Part shown: one piece after another, positions 1 through 10,860 of the stretch
Layout of the letters: each line of letters opens with the position of its first letter
How positions within the stretch are numbered: the first letter of the stretch is position 1
Source of the DNA: Plectrocnemia conspersa
Lineage: Eukaryota; Arthropoda; Insecta; Trichoptera; Polycentropodidae
DNA length: 64,000 nt
Direction of reading: 5' to 3'
Assembly (NCBI GenBank): GCA_009617715.1
Contig: VTFK01000228.1
Coordinates: forward strand, 124,001 to 188,000
Made by a program: the position numbers and the translations under genes
Notes under the pieces: generated by a model
What the model was told of the DNA's origin: nothing
The model's input: the letters and a program-made list of their open reading frames with translations, nothing else
Database searches by the model: none

Positions 1-1395
1 ATCAAATAGTTTTATGACTCCTTTGGCTAGATATTTTAACTAATTTCAACACAACTATTAAATTATTAATAATTCACAATAATAACTAAATAAACAATAT
101 ATTTATGTTGTATTCATAAATATAAAATGCTTTTAATAGAAAACATTTTAGTATTATATATACATAGATAGTTTTGTAATTGCACTACACCTAATTATTA
201 TAATGTGATTTAGTTATTCAATGAAATTTACTCAAATTATTACATTTTTATTGTTTTTTATCCCGTATTTTTATTTTATTTTTGCTTAAAATATAAAAGG
301 TTTTTATATTTTTTCCCTTGAATTATAACCACTAACGTTTAGTTTTATATTCTTATTTTTTTATCATTATAGCTAATAACTAATTGGTAACATAAAAATG
401 GCTATAAACATGTATATTATATATATATACAAAATGTCCATAAAATTATTGATGTTATTGAAACAAACGTATTTAAAAAAATCGCTTTTACCTAGATCCA
501 AAATTGGTCAATAACTGATCGCTAAAAAAACGTCGTTTGACCCATATATCACGAATAAAATATATATATATATATATAAAATGTTCTCGAGCCTTCTATT
601 ATTATATTATAAAAAATATATAAAGCTTTTTACTGCACGTTTCACTGGTACATAGCAAAAAAGCCACTCAATCAAATTCAAAGAAAATAAACACGACGTT
701 TTATTATCGCGCAAACAAATAATATTTCGGCCATTCGGTAGGCCTTCTAAACAATAAAAATCCGAAAGTTGTAACTATCGTCCATAAAAAATGTAAATAG
801 GGGATGCGTCTTCGAGATAAAATCGCCATAAAACACACACGCACACGCATCAGGATTTTTTTAAATACACACACACGGATTGTCCAATTATGTAAGTCAG
901 GAAATCTAGATTAGGGTAACGTCCTAGAGAGTTTTACGATCGAACAGGCCGAACTTAACACGGCCGCGGTAATAAAATAAATCAAACCAACCGAAGCCAG
1001 GATGCGAAGTTAACGTTTCAATTACTGACCCCGACGGTCGTTTAGGGTTGTCGTTTCTTATGCCATGGAACCGACCCGTCGCTACTCTTTAATATAGTTT
1101 TTTAGTATGAGCAAATCGAATTGAAAGGATGCTTAAAGCTTCCAGGATGTCAATTAAACCAAAGGGTATTCAACGGATGGGACAAAGGCCGTATCGTATT
1201 TAACAAGTGCAATCGATATTGAGAGATGCAAAAAATATGCTGGGAGAGCTTTTAGCTTTGATAAGGCTTTGAGATGCAAGAAACTTTGCAATATCGAGAA
1301 CGAACCAGAAAAGTGTTTCATATTTTATATTTATTATAAATATATTTAAAGGTGTAATTACCTTTTGAACCCAGTTCTGAACTTATAGGTTTTCT
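1..1395. other. AT-rich non-coding DNA with a mixed-composition island
   Basis: No gene is visible. Positions 1-640 are AT-rich, with a short (TA)n run at about 560-577. Positions 640-1080 form an island of more even composition containing a CA-rich patch (830-880) and a block CGGCCGCGGT near 962. The same 10-mer recurs in the next island near 2815, which may mean related regulatory DNA or chance. No reading frame of convincing length or codon character occurs on either strand. Confidence 0.5.
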
Positions 1396-1797
1396 TTAAC
1401 CCTTTGAGTAGTGAGTTTATTTAAACATATTTATTAATTTGTTAGTGTACATTAAGAAGTGATTTAATTTTATGTATTTTTTCATATTATTTATTTATTA
1501 CTATTTTATATTGAATTTATAGTAAATTATATAAGAATTCTCAATATTTTATTGCTTTTATTTATTTTACTTTTTTTTTTGTATTAGTATATTTTAATAT
1601 ATTTCAACAAAATTTGTTAATTTATTTAACATATTTATTCGGTCTTTTTATTTTTTTTAAATTAATTCAATGGTATTATTTTCTATAAAAATCATTTACA
1701 ATTTACATATTATATAAATATAATATTATCTTGGATACCTCAAAACAGTGAAAAATCGAACGCCGTACATGTACGGCGATACTCCTTAAAGGGTTAA
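1396..1797. mobile_element. piggyBac-like MITE, copy 1 (TTAA-flanked)
   Basis: The block is bounded by TTAA at 1396-1399 and 1794-1797. Just inside are imperfect terminal inverted repeats: CCCTTTGAGTA at the left, and CCCTTTAAGGAGTA read inward from the right. TTAA target duplication plus CCCTTT termini is the signature of the piggyBac superfamily. The inside is about 80% A+T with no coding capacity. A perfect 18-bp palindrome CGCCGTACATGTACGGCG lies near the right end at 1761-1778. A diverged second copy lies at about 58815-59256, which supports a dispersed non-autonomous family. The family name is unknown to me. Confidence 0.7.
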
Positions 1798-2599
1798 AAA
1801 TTAAAAAAAATGATTATCAAGTTAATATATTTAAAAGTAATAGTTATAAACAATAATAAAATCAAGCATTTTTTTATTTCAATAAATATACATATCTCAT
1901 TGATTAGATGTACTTAAAAATTTTTTCGTTTAAAATTCTCATTTGTGTGAACTTTTACTGTTTTATTATTGATTAAAAAAATGAAATACATTGAAAATTT
2001 CTTTTAATGTGAAAAAAGATTTTTTACCAATTTTATATTGAGATTTATTTATTAAAAATATAATATAAGATCACATTTTATTTGGCCAAACCTATTTTTT
2101 TTATTATTTAAAATGCATTGTTCCTAAACTTTTTAACATTTATTACACATTTTGATTTTATTCTTATTTAAATTATGATTTTTTTCAATAAGGAAATAGG
2201 AATGGTTCGATTATAAATATAATTGTAAGATGTTTTGTAAAATACGTAGTGCTTATTTCAAAATATATAAATATAATCGAGACGCTATAGCTTATTTATA
2301 TAACGCGTTTATAACGCGTTATCCCTTTTCTCGATGACGTCACGCACGAGCTATCTGTCTCTAAAATAGTAGTTGGTAAATAAATTTACATGCTTACAAC
2401 AAAAATACTATAGTTATTAATTATATAAATTGTACAATATCATGATATTAAAAAAAGTCTTGAGTATATTATTCTGAAACTCGTTTTCTTAAGTTTTAAT
2501 AAAAAATCAATAAAACCATTTAGAAATCGTTATTTTTATTGACTTAATTACAACGTTTTCCGTAAACATTATCATTACATTAGTAAAATATATACGCGT
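1798..2599. other. AT-rich non-coding stretch
   Basis: Poly-A/T-rich sequence with no gene seen. A small patch near 2300-2325 repeats the word AACGCGTT twice (ATAACGCGTTTATAACGCGT), the only non-AT structure noted. Confidence 0.5.
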
Positions 2600-2960
2600 T
2601 CGACTGTAAATCGACACTTTTACGAGATTGCCCACGTAAAAAGCGTCAAAGCGACGCGTGATTTTATCGATTGCGCGAACGCTCGTAAAATAGCCCAAAA
2701 AAAGCAAAGCCTCGGCATTTGACCTCAGGTTTAATTTCTCCGTTGCGTATTTTTATTCACACTGTAAAAATAGTGGAAGTTTTCCGGTCCCGAAATCCAA
2801 TATGTACACAAACGCGGCCGCGGTCGTAAAACTGCTTGAAAAAGTGTCGTGGGGGTCGCGCAGACCCCGTCACGTAATTTCAGGTTAGACGCAAACGCCG
2901 CACACACAATATCAGTCTAAGCAAATACGTGAGAAATCGTTTTTGGAGACACGAAAATAT
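2600..2960. other. Balanced-composition island, possible regulatory DNA
   Basis: G+C rises well above the flanks. It has several CpG-containing words, the 10-mer CGGCCGCGGT shared with the island at about 962, and TTTTATCG/CGTAAAA words of the type bound by caudal/posterior Hox homeodomains. There is no recognisable reading frame. The regulatory role is inferred from composition only. Confidence 0.3.
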
Positions 2961-5029
2961 ATGTAAAAAAATAGGGATGTAAGGTGTGAGAATAAAGTAA
3001 TAGGACTGCGTATTTTTTATCCTTATTGTTAAAGCAAAAACTTGTTAAAATATTTTAATTACGCACATATAATTTAATTTGATACTTGAATAAGTGCTAA
3101 ATTCAAAGTAAGTCGTTTCAGATCTCGAATTAACTCATGAATATTTAAGAGTGACGGCTAAACTGGATTAAATCTCACGATTGAAGTGAAAAGGCTGCCT
3201 GACTATTCAGACTTTTCGGCCAGAAAGTAACATCTGTGTCGATTCGACACGAGCTTCACTATTTGCAAGTTCAGGTTTCAAAACCTATAATATTTTTAAT
3301 TATAGAATCTTGTAATTTATCCAAAGCGGGGTCCTGAATTTTTTATTTTGAAAAAAATAAAAGAAGACAATCAAAACCACATATTACTTTACCGTTTTAC
3401 TTAGGGGATACCGAAAAAAAGGACGTTTTTATACTTGATGTTCTCACAATTGATGTTCTCTTAAATGGTAAAATTCAATCGTACGTCTAATTTAGTTAAT
3501 AATACAATTTAAGACGAGATATCTCGTCTACGGGGAAAATGGAACATTTCTAAAAAACAAAATATAACATTCATAGGCGTCAAGTGGTTTAACTAAAAAG
3601 CGTAATGAATAGTATATATGAACCGTGAAAGTGAGTGTGATAATCCACTAAAATTTATAAAGTTTATAAAACAACTAGATACCAGATTATTTATTTATTT
3701 TTGTCCAATTATCAAAATAAATTGATTTAAGTGAAGAAGCTATGCTTTTGTTCATAAAAATAAAATCAGTCCACTAACTTTTATGTCCGCAATACATACA
3801 TGTGTATCATCACTCCTCGTCTGTCAACATCAGAGCGACACCTTTCACGATCGGGTAAACGGTAGTAATGAACTGCCTTTATCTCGCGTGTTTGTTCAGT
3901 GGCTTGTTCGCGTCAAGGGGTTAAGTTTTTTTATTATTCTTCATCATTCTCTCCGCAATGTTAATGAATAGGCGTGGCGGACGTGAATAAATCTCGGGCA
4001 AGACTCCTTACACTCCCGGCGAAGGGATAAATCCCTTTTCAGGTATCCACACGCAAAAGAGGATCAATAAGACACATTCATAAAATAAGAGCGAACCCAC
4101 CGCGAGGTTCATTAAAATTTTATGTTGTTTGGGATATGGGTAAAAAAATAAGCTGCGTCCATTGATGCTCTTTGTGCGGTTGATAATAGATTCAAATTCA
4201 TCATCACGCCCTCTTTTACTGAAAAAATATATAAAGGGCCACACATGTGTGTGTACACGTTATTGTTATAAATAAGCGTTTGGGTTCGACAAAGCCAATT
4301 AATAACGTGGTCAAGCCTCTTGCGTCAAAAGGGGTTAATTTTTGTTTGTTTTTGATGGTTCACGTTGTTAAAAGATTAATGTTGTTTTTGAGGGTGACTT
4401 TTTATGAAGGATTATATTTAACACCTGTAGGATTTTGACGTGTGATGTAGTTGCTCATTAGAACTATCGGTACTTTTTTATCCATTTTTTTTCTACATAT
4501 GTATATGTTAAGTTTACACTTTCATAATCCATAATAATTTAGTCTTTTGGCGCAGAAGAATGTTATTAAGTATAACACAAGTGACAAAATGCATGTAAAT
4601 ATGCTTTATAATTATCTGTAAAAATTTACTTTACCAAAAAAAATACATATTGCCAAGAAATCATCAAAGAAATAGGTCGGTAGAATAGGATACAAAATTA
4701 TACTATTTTATTTTGAAAATCCATAATTATTATTATCAAATTGTATCAATAAATATGATGTATTAAATATTTTTATGATAAATATTAAAAATATAATATA
4801 ATATGACCTACTATGTAGCTTATTGTTGCATATATTTTTTTAATAAATATATTTCACGTAAAAAGCGTTAAAATTTGCCGTATAGTGTAACCATATTATA
4901 TAATTCACAAGTCGTGCATTCACATATGAATCAAAGTATCATATCTTTGTGGTAAAAATATGAAAATTTGTTAAACGGATAAATACAATAAATTCCAAAA
5001 ATACATTAAAGGTGTAAAATGACGATAAT
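2961..5029. other. Non-coding stretch with three GCGTCAA..GGTTAA motifs
   Basis: No gene is recognised. Three similar words occur in the same orientation: GCGTCAAGTGGTTTAA near 3577, GCGTCAAGGGGTTAA near 3913 and GCGTCAAAAGGGGTTAA near 4323. Each ends in (T)TAA, which hints at decayed ends of TTAA-specific elements, but no partner termini were found. Short open frames at 3783-3971 and 4008-4244 have no recognisable homology. Confidence 0.35.
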
Positions 5030-5540
5030 AGCGTTTGCATTGTTGTTCAGCGGATTCTGCAAACACTAGATCTGTTTCAGATAACTCCATTTCTCACAAT
5101 GGATGGTTGGTCGTCACTGCTTCAAATTCAAAACAAACCCCGACGCAAACGCTCACCGCAAACCGGTCGTATGTAAACAGATATGGCATACGTTGGAACA
5201 ATCGACTCCGCACATGCGTCGCTTATTGTCGCAAATTGAGCTTTCCCATATACCACCGCATATTTCCACATAAACGTATATACATATATGCACATTCGTT
5301 TTGCGAACATTTGTTTCTCGCAGCGTATGACGCCATGGAATTCGACCGTTTTGCAGAGGGTCGCGGAAAATTGCTTCATTTGCATCGGACGAGTCTTGCG
5401 TAAGTCATTTGCTGGGGTGCTGGAAATTCCAGGGATTCGCTCCAAGAGCGCAAAGTGCCTTCGTTCACTAGTAGGAGACTGTTCGACGTTTATAAAAGGT
5501 GCTGAAAAAATCTGTAGCGAACCCCTTTTTCAATGAAAAA
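5030..5540. other. Island with open frames and a TATA-like box
   Basis: Balanced composition. A 122-codon frame (5035-5403, +) opens with TTG rather than ATG, and overlapping frames run on both strands, so coding is unlikely. TATAAAAG occurs at 5491-5498 just after a GC-richer stretch. I see no convincing initiator 25-32 bp downstream. Regulatory or promoter function is only inferred. Confidence 0.3.
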
Positions 5541-5631
5541 ATCAATTCCACACTAATGAACCTGCGGTTGTAGCAAGGATTTTTTTTAAATGAAAAAATA
5601 TTGCTTTATTCAATAAAATTATCATTCCCGC

Positions 5632-5669
5632 ATTAACAATAATTGTGATAATTAACAATAATTGTGATA
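5632..5669. repeat. Perfect 19-bp tandem duplication
   Basis: The unit ATTAACAATAATTGTGATA occurs twice back to back without mismatch (5632-5650 and 5651-5669). It is a simple replication-slippage type duplication. Confidence 0.85.
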
Positions 5670-6059
5670 AGTTTTTAAATCACGTACATGTTTATTAATA
5701 TTGGTATATAACTACCATATAATTGTCAGTTACAATCAACTTGAATTGCGACCGGCGGTAAATAACTTGGTACACCGGATGACTAAAATCTAGCTTGACG
5801 ACTTAAATCTACTTATTGATTAAGTTATATCATGTTGCTTAAAGCAGAGATAGATCAAACATAGTGCGAATCTAAAAAAGGAAGCAAATGATTTTGGTTT
5901 GAAATGCAAAAAAAAAAACAGAAAAATTGTTAGCAACTGAGAGTGAATGGTGCTAGAAATAGAAAAAATTCAAATAACCAAAAATTACTAAAATTATATT
6001 AACTAATATTTTTTTATTTTTTTCATTGGAAAAAGAGTTTGCTTCATATTTTTTTAGAA

Positions 6060-6345
6060 ATAAAAGCTTTAGAATGTGAAACCAGAGCATAATAAACTTC
6101 TTGTTCTTGCTCCCATCTTAGTCTAGCTTTTTTTTGCTTGATCTATCGATCCATTATGTTAATAGTTTTTAGTAATGGTCTTCGCTCATGCTTTCGAACT
6201 GTCCTGCCTATCGTAGTCTTTGTGATTAATTTTTATTTCGTATGTCTCATGTTCAAGCAGTGTTGGTGCAAATATATTGTTCAGAATTATTTGTTTGTAA
6301 ACTGACAGCATTCATATCTCGCATCCATATGTGGTTTTATAATAC
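6060..6345 (-). pseudogene. LINE reverse-transcriptase C-terminal remnant
   Basis: Read on the minus strand across frameshifts and in-frame stops, this stretch gives motifs typical of the C-terminal tail of RTE/Jockey-like LINE polyproteins. First is TYGCEI (usual YGCETW) near 6330. Then comes ILNNIFAPTLLEHETYEIK (usual ILRKIFGP...) near 6250-6300. Then QRLR-stop-AGQFESMSED (usual RLRWAGH..RMSED), and finally KARLRWEQEQE (usual GRPRLRWED) near 6105-6130. The order and spacing match the family, so decay of a real LINE is likely. It has no coding potential now. No 3' tail or target-site duplication was found. Confidence 0.65.
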
Positions 6346-6470
6346 CTTGTCGGATTCATGACGCTCGTGAATTTTGATTAAATGTAATGTATATATTTGA
6401 CACGATAATTATTATAGATTTATCTCAGTATTGTAACAGACTCTGGATTTTGTCACCATAACCAATTACA

Positions 6471-6600
6471 TACACGTGTAACACATTAATCAAATAATCG
6501 TTATATACACGTGTAATGCATTAAGCAAATTATATGTAATTATCTTTACATTCACATGTAGCACATTATCTACAGGTGTAACGCATTAATTATTTGATGT
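6471..6600. repeat. Irregular repeat of TACACGTGTA E-box palindromes
   Basis: Four related modules, each an E-box-like palindrome followed by (a)(a/c)RCATTAA: TACACGTGTA at 6471-6480, TACACGTGTA at 6506-6515, TTCACATGTA at 6551-6560 and TACAGGTGTA at 6571-6580. CACGTG and CACATG are bHLH-type E-boxes. The spacing of 35, 45 and 20 bp is not that of a simple tandem repeat. It could be a bHLH-responsive element or a decayed minisatellite. Confidence 0.6.
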
Positions 6601-8159
6601 CATTTTTAACTATAAATACGGAATAATTAAATAAATAAAGAATCGACCAGTCGCTAAAAATACAGGATTATACAGTCGTATTGTTCACGAAGCACCCTTA
6701 CTATATTCGCTGTTCCATAAAATTCGTCTATCTGAGACGCGGCGTTACAATCTTTATGTTATTAAAGTTTGGATCTCTTGTCTTGTATCTTAAACCCTAG
6801 CATGGTAACATTAATTTACATATAGCAACTGTCTTTAATTATAATCATTCTTACCATCAAGACTTGAAAGTGTTTCTCAATGCGTCATGATGGCCAAAGT
6901 ATAAGCAATATTTGCACTAATAAACATTTTAAAACAATTAAATAATAATAATAATGCACACCTAAAATAGATTCCACTATGTATTTTTCACTTCCTTACA
7001 GCTATCGCCATAAATATTATTGTTTTTGGCTAGCTCGTTGAAAAGTTAGATTCTTAGTGCAATAAGAGCTTTTTCAAACGTTGACGATTGGTTTGAATAT
7101 GGGACGTGATCGCGACTCCTTAGAGCACTATAAAGCTCGCAATCAAAAATCGCAAGTCTTTCGCGCCTTTGATTATATAATAGCAATTAGTAATATCTGT
7201 TAGTAACTAAAACTTTTAAGGAAAAAAAAAGCTGGGAGATTTTGGATTAAAAATAATTGTGTCTATAATTTAATATTTATAAAATTCCGTTATCCGTTTG
7301 TTTCCTTTAATGCAATGTCATCTTTGTTTAGTTCCATTAAATTAATTTTAACTTAAAACACATATTTTTATGGTTAAACATTTTTTAACAGTTTAAATAA
7401 ACTATGTGTGACATTTTGAATAATTATAAATATTTTTTCAAGATCCTCTGTACTTATTTATTTATTAAAACTCTTATATACATATATGATATAATATACA
7501 AAAATGTTGACACTCAATTTCGTGGCCCATTTATTTTTATATCGTCTCATTTACATCCAGTGCGTAAAAAAACAGTTTGACATTATTAAACATATGTATA
7601 GTAATATCGTATATAAAAATAGAAAGCAGGGTTTGTAACGAAAGTATATTTTTAATTCTTTGTAAAAAAAAAATATTTTTTTTATATTTAACTATCTTAC
7701 GACTTTATCAATACTTATATTATATATAAATATGATCTTGTGTTATTACCGATATTTACATATTTGTTTGAGTAAATATTTTTTTTTAATAATTTAGTAA
7801 AATACCAAATTTTTCAAAATATATAAAAAATAGTTTAGAGGAGATTATGAAAATTTAGAACGACTTTATTATATTTTTTTTCTGTTAACAATGTCTAAAT
7901 TTTAGTTGTTTTGTGATATCTTAATTAAGATTTATAATCGTGCTATTTTAGGGTAGAGACGCATAAAGCTATATTTATTTTCAATAGAAAATGTCTTAAT
8001 ATGCTTTGCATTTTTTTTAAATAAATATATTGAAAAAAATTGTATTTCTTATTAGTTATATAGACTAAGCAAATACTTTTGTGTTGATAATAAGAACACA
8101 ATAAAGCTTGTATTTTGTATATACATTTTATTTTTAAATGCTTCAAAATCTATACTATA
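6601..8159. other. AT-rich non-coding stretch
   Basis: No gene is seen. It includes a short word, GGGACGTGATCGCGACTC (7101-7118), that recurs with changes at 16385-16402 and may mark an old dispersed repeat. The remainder is A/T homopolymer-rich. Confidence 0.4.
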
Positions 8160-8262
8160 ATACAGAAACTACATGTATCGCTATCAGGTAGTTTGGGTAA
8201 AATGGCAGGTCTTTGAAATTAGAGTGTCGAGTTGAATTATTATCGGCTGTGATCCACCGAAA
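8160..8262 (+). mobile_element. Fragment of the TGTCGAGTT dispersed family
   Basis: The core TGTCGAGTTGAATTATTATCGGCTGTGAT (8225-8253) matches the central part of the elements at 41687-42185, 43957-44175 and 62875-63011. No termini are preserved here. It is interpreted as a partial, older copy of the same non-autonomous DNA element. Confidence 0.45.
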
Positions 8263-8539
8263 TATTAAAATAAGCTGTTACTAATATTTTCCAGCGTCTA
8301 TTTTGGCTGCAAAATCACACCCTTCGGCCTATAAATAAAAAACAGAACTAATGTTTGTGTTTTTAAAAACGACTAGATGATTTACGAAAATAATTCTCCA
8401 TTTCTTTGGACATACATATTATAAAATGACAATATTGAAAGTCTCGTTTATATTGCTAACGTAAAAAATCGATATCCTTTTAAATATAGATGGATTGAAT
8501 GTACTACTAAATAATAAGTTTGAATCTGCAGAGTATACG

Positions 8540-8900
8540 AAGCGACATATATACTTTGATACACGGTGAAATTAACCGACGTGAATCGCACACGAGGCGT
8601 TCTGTCAAACGGTCTAGTTAAAGCGTTATTAATCTCCTCCGACTAATGCAAACAGGCGTCTTCCTACCGTCATCCAGGAGATTGCTTCAAACGATTGGCC
8701 AAATTGAGTGCTCAAAAAGGCCAACCAACCAAACATTAAGACATGCCATCATATTAGCAGAATACCTAATAAGATACGAGTCATCCAATAGGATGATATA
8801 TATTAAGTTGAGTCATTTTAAAGCTATACTAAGCATCGATCCAACCATATTTCAATGCTATTTTTTTTATCGAGCAACGCTTGACGTAGCGCTCTAATAA
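8540..8900 (+). other. Island with an 83-codon ATG frame, not recognised
   Basis: An ATG-initiated frame runs 8646-8897 in a balanced-composition patch. The predicted peptide has no motif I recognise, no signal peptide and no transmembrane segment. Its 3' half becomes AT-rich and low in information. It could be a decayed TE or chance. I do not call it a gene. Confidence 0.25.
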
Positions 8901-9099
8901 ATAAAAATATATATTTAATTTTAACAATTTTTAACAACTAATAATATGAAATTATTCAACGTGAAAGTAAACGCCGCCTTAAAGGCGTTTATTTGTATTT
9001 ATGAAAATGTCTTATTAGATTAAAACTTATTAAAAAAGTTATTACAGTTTCCACTTTTCCCTTTCTTACCTTTGTGTTGACAATTTGATTAACACTGCT

Positions 9100-9445
9100 A
9101 ATTAATACGTAAAATCTTCCCTAGGGCGTTAGTTTCTCCCGCCCCCTTATTGATTGCCTTAATTAAGCCTTTATTGCACTCTTAAATACATTTGAACCTG
9201 CTTTTGTTTGGTCCGAACGTACATTGGAGACCCTTTTGGACCCTTCGTCGATTGGCGTCAACCGCTCGGCCATATTACATAAAGGTTGAATCCATGAGGC
9301 CGAAACGAGCGCGAATAAAACGCACAATAAGGAGTCCAAATGTGCGATTCGCTCCGTGTAAAAAAGTAAAATTGTCCAAAATGGGGACCATTCAATTTTT
9401 ACGATCGTATCGCTTTTCGATTGTCGAGCTATATTAATCAACACA
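9100..9445. other. Balanced-composition island, probable conserved non-coding DNA
   Basis: The island is set sharply in AT-rich flanks. Both strands stay open for about 80-93 codons (9192-9437 + and 9163-9444 -), which reflects lower stop density rather than coding. Words such as TTGATTGCC, TTAATTAAG, TTTATTGC and CCATTCAATTTTTAC are typical homeodomain-type sites. Regulatory function is inferred. Confidence 0.35.
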
Positions 9446-9807
9446 AATTAAATAATACGGGGAATAGACAAAAAAATAAATATGCGAGTTATCTTTGTAT
9501 GGTTTGTGATTCTATGATTCGAGGGTTATTCTGTATACTTGCACCAAATTAAAATATATGAATAAGGTTATATATGCTTTGAAAGTAAGCCAAAACAGCA
9601 GTTCAGAAATCTGAATGTCAGTAGAAAAAGTAAATGATTATTGTTTCCCGGCCAATCTCAAAAGAGTGGTCGTTGGGTAGTTTTTTATAAATTAAAAAAT
9701 ATAGTTGACCGCTAGAGCATATTTTAGACGGTAATTTTGAATGTTTAGGCATTTGCGACGAATATTTATTTTCTTTCTAATTCATGACGGATTTTTTAAG
9801 CAAATCT

Positions 9808-9851
9808 GCGAAAAGATTTTCTCACGGTGGTGTCCCATTTAAACACAAAAG
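9808..9851 (+). repeat. Dispersed repeat, core GATTTTCTCACGGTGGTGTC, + copy
   Basis: The segment GATTTTCTCACGGTGGTGTC followed by a C/T-rich then A-rich tail is almost identical, in reverse orientation, to 46991-47034. The shared core is about 44 bp. It is too long and specific for chance in AT-rich DNA, so the two are members of one dispersed family. No termini or coding sequence are seen. Confidence 0.65.
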
Positions 9852-10399
9852 CTTAGACGTTTAAAATTGTGTTTTTTATTACATGCCGAAACTGGCTTGG
9901 TCATCAGTGTTTATGATTTAATATATACTTACACCTGTAATTTTTTAAGAGGCTCTTTGACTGTTTGTAGACCTTTTGATTTAATCGCTATGAGTGGTCC
10001 AATTGTTGAATAAAAGGATGGTTATATTAATGAACCGGACAACTTATACAATGTAATTATTTTATTTAATATGTAAGTGTATCGCGAATGAATACATTAA
10101 ATATTGACATTTTATTATATATAATTATATATGTATATATATTTATATGATAAGACGACATTTATACTCAGTGCACCTCACAGTAAATGAAATAGTAAAG
10201 CCACATCAACAGTCACATTCAATATCAAAGTAGGAAATCGCAGACAATATTTTTTTAACACAGAAAAAAATTGCTATTCTTCTATTGTAGCACAAGGCCT
10301 TATTTATGTGAAAATACATTCGAATTTCACGGTTTGGTTGCTAAAATGGACCCTTGATGCAATTTCTCTGATCCTTTATATCAATCGGGGCTTTCATAA

Positions 10400-10860
10400 T
10401 ATGGTAGCATAATCTTTTTCAGAATTAATCCAATTACCCTCTCGCCACGTCCATGCGCGATCACTTCATTCTTCATTAACTCGCAAAACCCCCGCAGAGC
10501 CTAAGCCAACTTCCGCGAAGCTGGAAAGTTTTTCGGCCCTTTATATGAAAAACTTCCCTTCGCCAATTTGTATCGCCGCCGTGGCCGGATTTCCGCTTGA
10601 ATAATACAAATTCAGGCACGATCCTGTGGCCACCTTGGGTCTGTAATAAAAATTAACGGCTTGGGCGGGGATTGATGGGCCGTTAATGATCGTGGGACGG
10701 AGTGTGTTTGACGAGCCACTTTGGGTGTGTTTTTGGGAGTGAGAGGCAGAACGCCTTCTTGGATTCTGTGATTGATTGATTGGATGACCGAGTTGCTTTT
10801 GGTTGAACAACGGTTCTTGGTCACGAAACCGATGGTGTCAATACAACTCAATAAAACGAT
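10400..10860. other. GC-richer island with Hox/Exd-type sites
   Basis: One of the most G+C-rich islands in the window. It contains TGATTGATTGATTGGA at 10769-10784 (overlapping TGATTGAT sites, the classic Hox-Extradenticle composite) and GGATTGATGG near 10669. Antisense open frames of 79-89 codons (10541-10851) have no recognised domain. Enhancer function is inferred from known site preferences, not demonstrated. Confidence 0.4.

Noticed and set aside
833..880. CACACA-rich patch as a regulatory element
   Set aside because: Imperfect simple sequence with no further structure.
5491..5498. TATAAAAG as a real promoter
   Set aside because: No initiator or downstream gene at suitable distance; in AT-rich DNA such octamers occur often.
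5035..5536. Frames of 82-122 codons in the 5 kb island
   Set aside because: They start at TTG or similar, overlap in several phases on both strands and match nothing known.
7101..7126. Dispersed repeat shared with 16385-16411
   Set aside because: Only about 25 bp align with several mismatches and flanks do not match clearly; kept as a remark rather than a separate feature.
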